Assembly: GCA_964640385.1 (NCBI GenBank)
Contig: CAZXFL010000024.1
Span: forward strand, 1 to 29,805
Source of the DNA: JBBDIK01 sp964640385
GTDB lineage: Bacteria; Actinomycetota; UBA4738; JBBDHU01
Reading direction: 5' to 3'
Length of the DNA: 29,805 nucleotides
In this document: in pieces, positions 16,610 to 25,589 of the stretch
How the letters are laid out: each line of letters opens with the position of its first letter
Position numbering within the stretch: position 1 is the first letter of the stretch
Notes under the pieces: generated by a model
What the model saw: the letters and a program-made list of their open reading frames with translations, nothing else
Database searches by the model: none
Told to the model about the DNA's origin: nothing
Position numbers and translations under genes: made by a program

Positions 16610-17865
16610 GCTCGTGCGGAGATCCACGGCCCCACCTCCCCCAGCGGCACCTCGGACTGCGAGCCGTCCTTCAGATCCTTGATCGTGACCACGCGTTCCC
16701 GGGCCTCGCGATCGCCGATGATGGCCGCGAACCGAGCGCCGGTCCGGTCCGCCATCTTGAGCTGCGCTTTCAGCGGGCGCTCCTCGAACGCCGATTCGGC
16801 CGCGATCCCCATCCGCCGGAGGGTTCGCACCAAGTTCCGGACGAAGACCCCGGCTTCATCCCCGATCCCGACCACGAAGCAGGCCGGTGCGCCGCCCGAG
16901 GCCACGCCCAACTCCTCGTTCTCGGCGGCGAGCAGCACGCGCTCCAACCCCAGCCCGAACCCGATGCCGGGCGTCGGCTTGCCGCCCAGCGCCTCCGCCA
17001 GCCCGTCGTAGCGTCCTCCCCCACAGAGCGTGGACTGCGCGACGGGCAGCGCCGCCGAAGCGAACTCGAATGCGGTCCGCGTGTAGTAGTCGAGGCCGCG
17101 AACCAGACGCCGGTCGATCTCGAAGGGGACCTCCTCGATCGCCAACCCTTCCTGAACCTTGGCGAAGTGCTCAGCGCAGGCTTCACACAGGTGGTCGGTG
17201 ATCAACGGGGCCTCCGCCATGACCGTTCGGCACCCTGGCACCTTGCAATCGAAGGTCCGCAGCGGGTTCGAGTCGATCCGGTCGCGGCAGTCTTTGCACA
17301 ACGCGCCTTCGTGTTCGCGCAGGAACGCCACCAACACCTCCCGGTACGCCGGGCGGCACATCGCGTCGCCGATCGAGTTGACGAGCAGCGTCGTCCGTTC
17401 CAAGCCGCGTTCGCGCAGGAACCGGTCGGCCACGACGATCGTCTCGACGTCCGCGCCCGGCGCCGCCGTCCCGATGACTTCGATCCCGAGCTGTCGGAAC
17501 TCCCGCAGCCGGCCGGCTTGCGGGCGGCCATGGCGCCAGAACGATTCCACGTAGTAGGCCTTGAACGGCAAGGGAAGCTCCTGCTGACGCTCGAGGTACG
17601 CCCGCATCACCGGTGCGGTTCCCTCCGGCCGCAGCGTCAACGACCGTCCGCCCTTGTCTTCGAACGTGTACATCTCCTTCGTGACGATGTCCGAGGACTC
17701 GCCCGACGTCCGCGCGAACAGATCGGTGTGCTCGAACGCCGGTGTCTGCACGTATCGATAGCCGTGCACGCGCGCCAGCTCATGCGCCGCACGCTCCAAG
17801 GCGAGGACCTGCTCGGAACGCGGCGGGAACAGGTCGACGGTTCCCCGAGGCGCCGACAGCTCCAT
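16606..17865 (-). CDS. hisS: Histidyl-tRNA synthetase
   Basis: 419-aa class II synthetase, usual length. It has the N-terminal SAPRGTVDLFP block, motif 2 around FRHGRPQAGRLREFRQ, the histidine-specific signatures LVRGLDYYTRTAFEF and GGGRYDGL, and the C-terminal anticodon domain. The insertion domain carries cysteine pairs (CKDC, CKVPGC, CEAC), a possible zinc site seen in many relatives. The start ATG at 17865 directly abuts the TAG of the upstream hydrolase gene. The 3' end overlaps aspS by 4 nt, so the two synthetases are likely translated together, as in many bacteria. Confidence 0.96.
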   Translation of the reverse strand: MELSAPRGTVDLFPPRSEQVLALERAAHELARVHGYRYVQTPAFEHTDLFARTSGESSDIVTKEMYTFEDKGGRSLTLRPEGTAPVMRAYLERQQELPLPFKAYYVESFWRHGRPQAGRLREFRQLGIEVIGTAAPGADVETIVVADRFLRERGLERTTLLVNSIGDAMCRPAYREVLVAFLREHEGALCKDCRDRIDSNPLRTFDCKVPGCRTVMAEAPLITDHLCEACAEHFAKVQEGLAIEEVPFEIDRRLVRGLDYYTRTAFEFASAALPVAQSTLCGGGRYDGLAEALGGKPTPGIGFGLGLERVLLAAENEELGVASGGAPACFVVGIGDEAGVFVRNLVRTLRRMGIAAESAFEERPLKAQLKMADRTGARFAAIIGDREARERVVTIKDLKDGSQSEVPLGEVGPWISARA

Positions 17866-18483
17866 CTATGTGCCCACCAGGAAGGGGTTCGTCGCGCGCT
17901 CGCGGGCGACCGTGGTGTCCAGGCCGTGTCCCGGGTACACGTCCTGCTCGTCCGGCCAGGTGAGGAACCGCTGCAGGCTCGCGCCCATCGCCGCCGGGTC
18001 CGAGTTGGGCAGGTCCGAGCGTCCGATCGACCCGGCGAACACCAGATCCCCCGAGAAGACGAACCCGTCCGTGCCGTAGCACACGCTCCCGGGCGTGTGA
18101 CCCGGCGTGTGGGCGACCTCGAAGGAGAACCCCGCGAACCGCAGCACATCGCCGTCCACGATCGTGCGCACATCCTTCACGGGCACCGCCGGCGTATCGA
18201 ACCCCGCGCCCCACGCGGCGGGATCGGTCAGCGCTTGCTCGTCCGCCTCATGGATGTACAGGGGCAGATCGTCGCCGCAGAAGTCGGCCGCGGCGCCGAT
18301 GTGGTCGAAGTGGCCGTGCGTTGCCAGCGCCGCCACCGGCGTCCTGCCGGCCTCACGGAGCAGCCTCCAGATGCGGTCGGCGAAGAAGCCGGGGTCGACC
18401 ACGACGGCATCGTCGGTGCCGTCGGCGGAGACCATCCAGCAGTTCGTCCCGTAGGGGTTATCGGAGAGCGCATCTAGGAACAT
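17866..18483 (-). CDS. Metallo-beta-lactamase-fold hydrolase (glyoxalase II-like)
   Basis: 205-aa zinc hydrolase. It carries the metal-binding THGHFDH (HxHxDH), HTPGHTPGS, FSGDLVF and YPGHG motifs in the order of glyoxalase II-like enzymes. It lacks the long C-terminal substrate domain of true hydroxyacylglutathione hydrolases, so the natural thioester or ester is unknown. I chose the ATG at 18483; the frame stays open far upstream but that part is low-complexity shadow of dtd. It sits between dtd and hisS, a common spot for such a gene in Actinobacteria and Firmicutes. Confidence 0.9.
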   Translation of the reverse strand: MFLDALSDNPYGTNCWMVSADGTDDAVVVDPGFFADRIWRLLREAGRTPVAALATHGHFDHIGAAADFCGDDLPLYIHEADEQALTDPAAWGAGFDTPAVPVKDVRTIVDGDVLRFAGFSFEVAHTPGHTPGSVCYGTDGFVFSGDLVFAGSIGRSDLPNSDPAAMGASLQRFLTWPDEQDVYPGHGLDTTVARERATNPFLVGT

Positions 18484-18494
18484 CGGGGCCCATC

Positions 18495-18950
18495 TTAGTG
18501 GGGCAGGAGGTCCGACCCCTCCAGGATGAGGGTGACCGGACCGTCGTTCACCAGGTCGAGCACCATGTGCTCTCGGAAGGCGCCCCGCGACACGCGGGCC
18601 CCCAGGCCTTCGAGGGCCTGTGCCACCGCCTCGACGCGCTCCGCCGCCTCCTCCGGCGGGGCGGCGCCGGCCCATGACGGCCGGCGGCCCTTCCGCACGT
18701 CGCCGTACAGCGTGAACTGGGGCACCACGAGGACCTCGCCGCCGGCCTCGGTGAGCGAACGATTCATCTTGCCGTCGGCGTCTTCGAAGACCCGGAGGTT
18801 AAAGATCTTGTCCGCCAGGCGCTGCGCCTCACCGTCACGGTCGTCCTTGCCGGAGGCCACGAGCAGCAGGTACCCGGTCCCGATCTCGGCCACGCACTCG
18901 CCCCGCACGTCCACCGAGGCACGCGCGACCCGCTGCAGGACGACCCGCAC
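18495..18950 (-). CDS. dtd: D-aminoacyl-tRNA deacylase
   Basis: 151-aa DTD enzyme that frees D-amino acids (and Gly from tRNA-Ala) from tRNA. The two family signatures are present: the SQFTLY-type block as PQFTLYGDVRKGRRPSW (the first Ser is Pro here) and the cross-subunit Gly-Pro motif in NDGPVTLILE. The N-terminus MRVVLQRVARASV is typical. The start is GTG at 18950, touching the TAG of relA with no gap; the relA-dtd pair is conserved. The Ser-to-Pro change is at a position that is usually Ser in bacterial DTD and may slightly alter the pocket. Confidence 0.94.
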   Translation of the reverse strand: MRVVLQRVARASVDVRGECVAEIGTGYLLLVASGKDDRDGEAQRLADKIFNLRVFEDADGKMNRSLTEAGGEVLVVPQFTLYGDVRKGRRPSWAGAAPPEEAAERVEAVAQALEGLGARVSRGAFREHMVLDLVNDGPVTLILEGSDLLPH

Positions 18951-21185
18951 CTAACCGGGCACCACCCGGTAGGCGTCGTAGACGCCGTCGACCCGCTTGA
19001 CGGCGTCGAGGAGGCCCGACAGGTGGGCGATGTCGCCCAACTCGAACGTGAAGCGCAAGGTCGAGATGCGGTCCTTGGAGACCTGCGTGGTCGCCGACAG
19101 GATGTTCACGTGGTTGTCCGAGAGCACCGTGGCCACGTCGCCGAGGAGCCGTTGTCGGTCCAGCGCCTCGATCTGGATCGAGACCACGAAACTCGTCGGC
19201 TTGCCCGGAGCCCACGAGACGGCGACCAGCCGTTCCGACTGGCGTGACAGGGCCCGGGCGTTGGGGCAGTCGATCCGGTGGACCGAGACACCCTGACCGC
19301 GCGTGACGAACCCCATGATCTCGTCCCCGGGGACCGGCGTGCAGCAGCGTGCCAGCCGGACCCACACGTCGGTCGAGCCCTGCACCACGACGGCCTGGGT
19401 CTGCTCGTCCAATCGGACCGGCCGTGCCAGCGGTACGTCCGGTTCCTGGTCCTCGCCCGCCGGTTCGATCGAACGCGCCAGCCGCGCGAGGACCGACTGC
19501 GGCGACACGTGGCCTTCGCCGACGGCGACGTAGAACGCCTCCATCGTCGGGTACTTCAGTTCGGCGGCGACCTGCGCCAGCGCGTCCTCGGTCGCGAACC
19601 GCTTCAGCGGCACGTTCTGCTTGCGCATCGCCCGGTGGAGGAGGTCCCGACCGGTCTCCATCGCGTCTTCCCGGCGTTCGCGCGAGAACCATTGCCGGAT
19701 CTTGTTGCGCGCCCGGGGCGTCACGACGAACCGCAACCAGTCCTGCGACGGGGCGGCGTCCTGTGCCTTCGAGGTCAGCACATCGACCGTGTCGCCGGTC
19801 TGCAGCTCGCAGTCCAGCGGCACCAGCTTGCCGCCGATCTTGGCGCCGATGCACCGGTGCCCGACCTCGGTGTGGATCGCGTACGCGAAGTCGACCGGGG
19901 TCGCGCCCACCGGCAGGTTCACGACGTCGCCCTTCGGTGTGAAGACGAAGACCTGTCCGCCGTACAGGTCGATCTTCAGACCCTCCATGAACTCGCGGGG
20001 GTCCTGCATGTCCTTCAGCCAGTCGAGCATCTGCGCCAGCCAGGCTAGATCCGCATCGTCCTTCGAGCGCTTGCCGCTCCCTTCCTTGTAGCGCCAGTGC
20101 GCCGCGATACCGAACTCGGACGTACGGTGCATGTCGCGCGACCGGATCTGGATCTCTAGGGGCTTGCCCTCCGGGCCGACCACGGTCGTGTGCAGCGACT
20201 GGTACATGTTCTCCTTGGGCATCGCGATGTAGTCCTTGAAGCGGCCGGGGATCGGCTTCCAGAGGGAGTGGACGGAGCCGAGGGCCGCATAGCAATCGCG
20301 CATCGACCCGACGACCACGCGCAGAGCCGCGAGGTCGTAGATCTCGTTGAACTCCTTCCCGCGGAGCACCATCTTCTCGTAGATGGAATACAGGTGCTTC
20401 GGGCGCCCTTCGATCTCGGCCTTGATCCCGACCTCCCGTAGCTTCTTCCTCGCCCGTTCGGTCACCTCGTCGAGGTAGGCCTGCCGCTCCTCGCGCCGCT
20501 TCTCGACCAGGCTCGCGATCTCGCGGTATGGGCCCGGGTGCAGGGTCTTGAACGCCAGGTCCTCCAGCTCCCACTTCACGCGGTCGACTCCCAGCCGGTG
20601 CGCCAACGGCGCGTAGATCTCGAGCGTCTCCGTCGCCTTCTTCTCCTGGTGCTCGCGCGGCATGCTCGAGAGCGTCCGCATGTTGTGCAGCCGGTCGGCC
20701 AGTTTGATCAGCAAGACCCTAATGTCGCGCGCCATGGCAACGATCATCTTCCGGACGTTCTCGGCCTGGGCCTCCTCACGGGAATGGAACTCGATCCGAT
20801 CCAGTTTCGTGAGCCCGTCGACGATCTGGGTCACCTCGGGCCCGAACTCGCGCTCGAGTTGTTCGAGCGTCAGATCGGTGTCCTCGACGACGTCGTGCAG
20901 CAGCGCCGCGACGATGCTGGTGGTGTCCAGCCCGAGGTCCGCCAGGACCCGAGCGACGGCCAGCGGATGCGCGATGAAGTCCTCGCCGGAGGCCCGCTTC
21001 TGCCCTTCGTGCCAGCGCTCGGCGAACGCGTACGCCCGCTGCACCTGCTTGACGTCGGCCTTGGCGTTGTACGTCTTGATCTGGGCGAGGAGTGCCTCCA
21101 GCCCCTCCTGCGGCGGCGTCTCGCCGGGCCGCAGGCGCGACAGGAGGCCTCCGCGTCGCTCGGTCTTGACCTGCTCGTCAACCAT
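18951..21185 (-). CDS. relA: Bifunctional (p)ppGpp synthetase/hydrolase
   Basis: 744-aa Rel enzyme that makes and degrades (p)ppGpp in the stringent response. An N-terminal HD hydrolase domain (about 50-200) keeps HDVVEDT near residue 96. The synthetase domain (about 255-370) has RFKD near 313, the RxKD form typical of bifunctional Rel rather than synthetase-only RelA. A TGS domain (about 410-470), a helical/zinc-finger-type region (RCCTPVPGD near 627) and a C-terminal ACT domain follow. All parts look intact. The ATG at 21185 has GGGAGG upstream. A weak promoter candidate lies in the 87-nt gap before it. Confidence 0.97.
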   Translation of the reverse strand: MVDEQVKTERRGGLLSRLRPGETPPQEGLEALLAQIKTYNAKADVKQVQRAYAFAERWHEGQKRASGEDFIAHPLAVARVLADLGLDTTSIVAALLHDVVEDTDLTLEQLEREFGPEVTQIVDGLTKLDRIEFHSREEAQAENVRKMIVAMARDIRVLLIKLADRLHNMRTLSSMPREHQEKKATETLEIYAPLAHRLGVDRVKWELEDLAFKTLHPGPYREIASLVEKRREERQAYLDEVTERARKKLREVGIKAEIEGRPKHLYSIYEKMVLRGKEFNEIYDLAALRVVVGSMRDCYAALGSVHSLWKPIPGRFKDYIAMPKENMYQSLHTTVVGPEGKPLEIQIRSRDMHRTSEFGIAAHWRYKEGSGKRSKDDADLAWLAQMLDWLKDMQDPREFMEGLKIDLYGGQVFVFTPKGDVVNLPVGATPVDFAYAIHTEVGHRCIGAKIGGKLVPLDCELQTGDTVDVLTSKAQDAAPSQDWLRFVVTPRARNKIRQWFSRERREDAMETGRDLLHRAMRKQNVPLKRFATEDALAQVAAELKYPTMEAFYVAVGEGHVSPQSVLARLARSIEPAGEDQEPDVPLARPVRLDEQTQAVVVQGSTDVWVRLARCCTPVPGDEIMGFVTRGQGVSVHRIDCPNARALSRQSERLVAVSWAPGKPTSFVVSIQIEALDRQRLLGDVATVLSDNHVNILSATTQVSKDRISTLRFTFELGDIAHLSGLLDAVKRVDGVYDAYRVVPG

Positions 21186-21204
21186 GGCGGGCCTCCCTGG
21201 AAGG

Positions 21205-21234
21205 AGTCTAGCGGGGGGGCGGGAACGAGGTCAC
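21205..21234 (-). promoter_or_regulatory. Candidate promoter upstream of relA
   Basis: On the minus strand GTGACC (21234-21229) and TAGACT (21210-21205) are 18 nt apart, each matching four of six consensus positions for the housekeeping sigma factor. The leader would be only about 13 nt and start at the ribosome binding site, which is tight. The apt-relA gap (87 nt) would let relA be transcribed on its own. Confidence 0.25.
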
Positions 21235-21272
21235 GGACAAGGAGGCACGAGACGCGCAGGCATTCGCGGGCG

Positions 21273-21794
21273 CTAGTAGGTGATCAGCGAGAAGAAATCG
21301 TAGCCGGCGATCTTCTCGCGGCCGTTCAGGAACGTCAGCTCGAGCGGACAGGCGATGCCGACCACGCGACCGCCGGCGCGTTCCACCAGCGTTGCCGTCG
21401 CTCGGGCGGTCCCGCCGGTCGCCAACACGTCGTCGACGATCACGACCCGCTCCCCCGCCTCGATGGTGCCCACAGGGATCTCCAAGGTCGCCGTTCCGTA
21501 CTCCAGGGTGTACTCCTCGGCGTGCGCGGCCGCGGGCAGCTTCCCGGCCTTGCGCACCGGCACGAACCCAGCGCCGAAGTGGTACGCGACCGGCGCCGCG
21601 AGGATGAACCCGCGGGCCTCGATCCCGACGACCTTGTCCACGTTCCCACGGCCGAAGTGCACCACGATCAGGTCGATCAGCTGGGAGAACGCGCTCTCGT
21701 TCGCGAGCAGCGGCGTGATGTCACGGAAGATCACGCCCTCCTGAGGGAAGTCGGGAACGTCCCGGATGATGGCCTTGAGCTCGGCGACGTCCAT
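21273..21794 (-). CDS. apt: Adenine phosphoribosyltransferase
   Basis: 173-aa purine salvage enzyme converting adenine and PRPP to AMP. The PRPP loop VVIVDDVLATGGTARA is present, and the N-terminal RDVPDFPQEGVIFRDITPLL is the family signature. The ATG at 21794 directly abuts the TAG of secF, so it belongs to the yajC-secDF transcript. The order secF-apt-relA is typical of Actinobacteria and puts nucleotide salvage next to alarmone synthesis. Confidence 0.96.
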   Translation of the reverse strand: MDVAELKAIIRDVPDFPQEGVIFRDITPLLANESAFSQLIDLIVVHFGRGNVDKVVGIEARGFILAAPVAYHFGAGFVPVRKAGKLPAAAHAEEYTLEYGTATLEIPVGTIEAGERVVIVDDVLATGGTARATATLVERAGGRVVGIACPLELTFLNGREKIAGYDFFSLITY

Positions 21795-22886
21795 CTATCG
21801 CTTCTTCTTCTTCGCGGCCGTCGACTTCTTCTTCCGAGGCCGTGGCGCGACGACGGCAGGCGTTCCGGGGCCACTGGATAGGCGGGACCGGCCGGCCTTG
21901 ACCGGGCCCGCGCCGCCCGTGGCCGCTCCGGCCCCCGCGGTCTGCCTGGCCCGCGGGTCGGCCGCCCGCTGGCGGTAGCGCGGTTCCCGCTCCTTGAGCA
22001 CGGCAAGCAACGGTGCCGCGACGAAGATCGACGAGTAGGTGCCCACCAGCACCCCGATGAACAGGGCGAACGCGAAGTCCTTCAGCGTGTCTCCGCCGAA
22101 CAGCAGCAACGACGCGATCGGGAGCAGGACGACCAGCGAGGTGTTGACCGAACGCATGATCGTTTGGTTCAGCGAAAGGTTCACGACACCCGAGTATCCG
22201 TACCGGCCGATCAGCACCGCCGATTCCGTGTTCTCCTTGACCTTGTCGTAGATCACCACGGTGTCGTAGAGCGAGAACCCCAGGATCGTCAGGATGGCGA
22301 TGATCGTCTCCGGCGTGACCTCGCGGCCTAGGAGTACGTACACCCCGGCGGTGATGATGATGTCGTGGAAGAGCGCAACCAGTGCCCCGAGCGCCATCCT
22401 CCCCTCGAACCTGAACGCGATATAGACCGTGACCAGGACCAGGAAGATGACGAGCGCCAGCAACATCCGCCTCAGGATCTGGCCGCCCCACGTCGGCCCG
22501 ACATCCTGGATGTTGATCTCATCGGTGGCGATGCCGGCTTGGCTCGCCAGACCCTCCAGCATCGGACCCCGCGCCTCGCCGAGGGTGTTGAGCGTGTCCG
22601 TCCGGATCGAGATCTCGTTGCCGGCGACGATCTGGACCTCCGCCTCGGGCCGCCCGGCCTCGGCCATCGTCGCGGACACGTCCGCGACCGACGCGCCGGC
22701 CTGGTTCGGGAACCGCATGATCGCTCCTCCCTCGAAGTCGATCGAGAGCTTCAGCCCCGGGAAGAACAGTCCGACGAGCGACAGCACGATCAGGAATCCG
22801 GAAAGGAAGAACCACCAGCGGCGATGGTCGATGATGCGCAGCTGCGGCACCAAGTTCCCGCGGAACGTGTCGAACGCCCGGCTCAT
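21795..22886 (-). CDS. secF: Protein translocase subunit SecF
   Basis: 363-aa membrane protein that works with SecD and YajC to aid late steps of Sec export using the proton gradient. The first helix is at about 25-45, then a periplasm-side domain with FEGGAIMRF and VGPTWG, then five further helices holding the conserved ALVALFHDIIITAG and GFSLYDTVVIYDKVKEN motifs. The C-terminal 65 residues are cytosolic and end in a very Lys-rich tail (RKKKS...KKKKR). The ATG overlaps the secD stop as ATGA. Confidence 0.96.
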   Translation of the reverse strand: MSRAFDTFRGNLVPQLRIIDHRRWWFFLSGFLIVLSLVGLFFPGLKLSIDFEGGAIMRFPNQAGASVADVSATMAEAGRPEAEVQIVAGNEISIRTDTLNTLGEARGPMLEGLASQAGIATDEINIQDVGPTWGGQILRRMLLALVIFLVLVTVYIAFRFEGRMALGALVALFHDIIITAGVYVLLGREVTPETIIAILTILGFSLYDTVVIYDKVKENTESAVLIGRYGYSGVVNLSLNQTIMRSVNTSLVVLLPIASLLLFGGDTLKDFAFALFIGVLVGTYSSIFVAAPLLAVLKEREPRYRQRAADPRARQTAGAGAATGGAGPVKAGRSRLSSGPGTPAVVAPRPRKKKSTAAKKKKR

Positions 22887-24439
22887 CGGCCGCCTCCCGC
22901 CGGAACCGGGACCGCCGCGACGTCCTCATCCTCGGGCGGCGGCTCCGCGGACATACCCATGCGGCGACGGGTCAGCAGACGCGGCGAACGGGCCATCAGG
23001 AAGACCGTGGGGCGCTTGTAGAAGTAGACGACGAACATGTCCAACAGGACCGAGATCCCGAGCGTGAGCGCGAAGCCCCGCACCGACGAGATCGCGACCA
23101 GGTACAGGACCCCCGCCGCCAGGAGCGTGACGACGTCCGCGGCGATGATCGTCTTCCACGCGCGGCGGAACGCCGGCTGGACGGCCGCGCGGGGGCTCTT
23201 GCCGTGACGGACCTCGTCCTTGAGGCGTTCGTAGAACACGATGTAGGAGTCCGCCGTGATCCCGAGCGCGACGATGAGCCCCGCCACACCGGCAAGGGTC
23301 AGGCTGTAGCCGGCCACCTTCCCGAGGAACGAGATGATCCCGAACGCGAGGGTCGCCCACATCGCCATGCCGACCCACGTCACCAGCCCGAGCAACCGGT
23401 AGTAGTACGCCAGGTACAGCGCGAGGAGCACCAGGCCGACGAGCCCGGCCACCAGGCCCTGCTGGAGCGATTCCTTGCCGAGCGTGGCGCTCACGGTCTC
23501 GACCTGCGACTTGGTCAAGTTGACCGGTAGGGCGCCGGCGTTCAATGCCGTTGCGAGATCCTTCGCCTCGCGCTCCGCGAACCCCTCCGGACCGCCGGTG
23601 ATCTCACCCGACCCACCCGTGATCGCGCTCTGGATCGTGGGTGCGGACAGGACGTCCTGGTCGACGACGATCGCGAGCTGCTTTCCGAGCAGCTCCTTGG
23701 TCACTTTCGCGAACTGGTCCGAGCCTTCGCCGGTCAGATCGAAACCGATCGACCACCCGACCGTGCTCGACCCCTGGGTCGGCGTGTTGAATACCGCGGT
23801 GGCCTTCGAGATCATGTCGCCGGTCACCCGGACCGGTCCCAGCTCGTACTTCGTCCCCTCGTCGTCGGCGAACACCACCGTCTGATCCTTGAGCGCCTCG
23901 AAGGAGCACTCCTCGGTGAGTCGCTCCACCTCGGTCGGACAGGTGACCTTGGTCTTGGCGGACGCGGGATCCTCGGCGGGGATCGCCTTGATGACCTCAC
24001 GTTGCTCGAGCCGCGCCGTCGTACCGATGAGCTGGATCAGTCGCTCCTGGCCCGTCGCCTGCAGCGCGGCCTCGGCCTCGTCGCGGGACGCGACGCAGCC
24101 GAGCTCCTTGCCGTCGCTGCTGATCACACAGAACTTGCCGCCGCGCTCCTCCACCTTGCCCTGCGCGGTACCGGGGATCTGCACCTCGATGTTCGTGCCC
24201 GAAACGAACAGGTCGGGCTCGGCGACCCCGATGGAGTCGACACGCTGGCGGATGTTGTTCGCGGCGCGTTCCATGACCTCTTTGGGTGTGTCGCCCGGCG
24301 CCGTCAGCACCACCCGCACACCGCCCTCCAGGTCCAGGCCCAGGACGGGTCGCGTGCCGGTGAGAAGGCCGGCGAGCGCCAGGGCCGTGAGCAGTCCGAT
24401 GAAGATCAGCGACACGATCAGGCCCCGAGCGCGCCTCAC
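22883..24439 (-). CDS. secD: Protein translocase subunit SecD
   Basis: 518-aa six-helix membrane protein, partner of SecF. The N-terminal helix (about 6-28) is followed by LGLDLEGGVRVVL, the large extracytoplasmic P1 domain, then LNAGALPVNL and five helices with ITADSYIVFYERLKDE. The P1 domain contains extra segments with cysteines (FCVISSDGKELGC near 115-130 and TCPTEVERLTEEC near 180), as in other actinobacterial SecD. I chose GTG at 24439, which overlaps the HD-gene stop as GTGA and gives the right N-terminus; an ATG 22 codons upstream lies in the HD gene. Confidence 0.95.
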   Translation of the reverse strand: MRRARGLIVSLIFIGLLTALALAGLLTGTRPVLGLDLEGGVRVVLTAPGDTPKEVMERAANNIRQRVDSIGVAEPDLFVSGTNIEVQIPGTAQGKVEERGGKFCVISSDGKELGCVASRDEAEAALQATGQERLIQLIGTTARLEQREVIKAIPAEDPASAKTKVTCPTEVERLTEECSFEALKDQTVVFADDEGTKYELGPVRVTGDMISKATAVFNTPTQGSSTVGWSIGFDLTGEGSDQFAKVTKELLGKQLAIVVDQDVLSAPTIQSAITGGSGEITGGPEGFAEREAKDLATALNAGALPVNLTKSQVETVSATLGKESLQQGLVAGLVGLVLLALYLAYYYRLLGLVTWVGMAMWATLAFGIISFLGKVAGYSLTLAGVAGLIVALGITADSYIVFYERLKDEVRHGKSPRAAVQPAFRRAWKTIIAADVVTLLAAGVLYLVAISSVRGFALTLGISVLLDMFVVYFYKRPTVFLMARSPRLLTRRRMGMSAEPPPEDEDVAAVPVPAGGGR

Positions 24440-25119
24440 AGCAGCTCCGCCCCGTTGATGTTCAGCTTGAACGCGCAGCCGAGCGTCCGCGCCGCCGTCC
24501 GGCACATCGACATCCGCTGCAGGAAGATCTCGAAGTACTCCATAACCTGACTGATCTTCGTATCGATCGTGAGCTCCAGGGTGACGGTTCCGGCGGCGGA
24601 GTCTACCCGCAGGAACGAGGATTCCGCCGCGTAGTTCACCAGCTCGTGGATGTCGGCCCCCGGACCCGGCTTGGCCCGGACCCGGCTCCGGTGCACGTCC
24701 GCCTTGTCGGCCAAGATGACCGCCGCGGAGACCGGTGAGATGGCCGCGCCCTCCTCCTCCTCGTGGTTCGCGACCGCACCCACGATCGTCGCCAAGTCTT
24801 CCGGTTGCATCTCCTCGCGCAGGATCGTGTACACGAGGATCGCGCCGGTCTGGGGATGGTTGTGCCGTGTCGCCATGTTGCCGACGTCGTGCAGGTATCC
24901 AGCAGCACCGGCGAGGCCGGCCGTGTGTTCGTCGTGGCCGAGCCGGTCCAGAACGTTGTATGCGATGCTCCCGACGAGGTTCGCATGCCGGAAACCGTGC
25001 TCCGTGTAGCCAAGCCCCTCGGCCACCCGGTCGGCGGAGGCGATGAGCAGCGAGATCTCCGGGTGTTCCTTCAGCCGGAGGAGCGGGTCACCGGCTGCCG
25101 GCTCAGGCTCCTTGCTCAC
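24436..25119 (-). CDS. HD-domain phosphohydrolase between yajC and secD
   Basis: 227-aa cytosolic protein without membrane segments. The HD metal site is visible: HANLVGSIAYN near residue 44, the paired LHDVGN near 77, HNHPQTGA, HEEEE near 117 and ADKADVHRSR near 139. This arrangement is that of metal-dependent phosphohydrolases that act on nucleotides or signalling phosphates; the substrate is unknown. The C-terminal 80 or so residues (VNYAAESSFLRV..., ending CAFKLNINGAELL) do not resemble a known domain to me. GTG start at 25119 overlaps the yajC stop as GTGA, and its own stop overlaps secD, so it is embedded in the sec operon. A role in export is only suggested by position. Confidence 0.85.
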   Translation of the reverse strand: MSKEPEPAAGDPLLRLKEHPEISLLIASADRVAEGLGYTEHGFRHANLVGSIAYNVLDRLGHDEHTAGLAGAAGYLHDVGNMATRHNHPQTGAILVYTILREEMQPEDLATIVGAVANHEEEEGAAISPVSAAVILADKADVHRSRVRAKPGPGADIHELVNYAAESSFLRVDSAAGTVTLELTIDTKISQVMEYFEIFLQRMSMCRTAARTLGCAFKLNINGAELL

Positions 25120-25544
25120 GGCTCGGTTCCCGCTCCCTTGCTCTCGTCCTCGTCTTGCTCCTCGTCGGTATCCGCAGCATCGTCCTCGGCGGCCTCATCA
25201 TCGCCCTCGAGCCACTCCTCGGGGAGGTCGTCTTCGTGGTCCTGCTCGCTGACCCGCCGCGCGATCGCGTTCTTGACGAGACGCACGGTGATACCGGGAG
25301 CGACCTCGAGGATGATCTCGTCCTCGTCGTCGTCGACGCGCTTGATCGTGCCGAAGATGCCGCCGATCGTCAGTACCTCCTCGCCCACCGACAGCTCCGA
25401 CCACATCTCCTTCTGGGCCCGCATCCGCTTCTGTTGGGGACGGATCATCAGGAAGTACATGACGCCGCCGAGCAGCAGGAACGGCAGGATCAGCGTCAGG
25501 ATGCCGCCTTGCTGGGCGGACTGTTGGGCGAGTGCAACGAGCAT
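25116..25544 (-). CDS. yajC: Preprotein translocase subunit YajC
   Basis: 142-aa small membrane protein of the SecDF-YajC complex. One membrane helix (about 15-35, ILTLILPFLLLGGVMYFLMI) is followed by RPQQKRMRAQKEMWSELSVGEEVLTIGGIFGTI, the family core. The C-terminal 45 residues are strongly acidic (Asp/Glu-rich), an extension seen in actinobacterial YajC. The ATG at 25544 has GAGGAGG upstream. It begins the sec part of the operon, 45 nt after ruvB. Confidence 0.95.
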   Translation of the reverse strand: MLVALAQQSAQQGGILTLILPFLLLGGVMYFLMIRPQQKRMRAQKEMWSELSVGEEVLTIGGIFGTIKRVDDDEDEIILEVAPGITVRLVKNAIARRVSEQDHEDDLPEEWLEGDDEAAEDDAADTDEEQDEDESKGAGTEP

Positions 25545-25589
25545 GACAAGGGCCTCCTCGAGGGGTGTTCCGCGGGGCAGGATACAGGG

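Noticed and set aside
18484..18675. N-terminal extension of the metallo-beta-lactamase-fold gene
   Set aside because: Gly/Arg/Pro-rich shadow of dtd; the ATG at 18483 gives a typical start.
18835..20574. 579-codon minus-strand frame overlapping relA
   Set aside because: Arg/Gly-rich out-of-frame shadow; relA is intact in its own frame.
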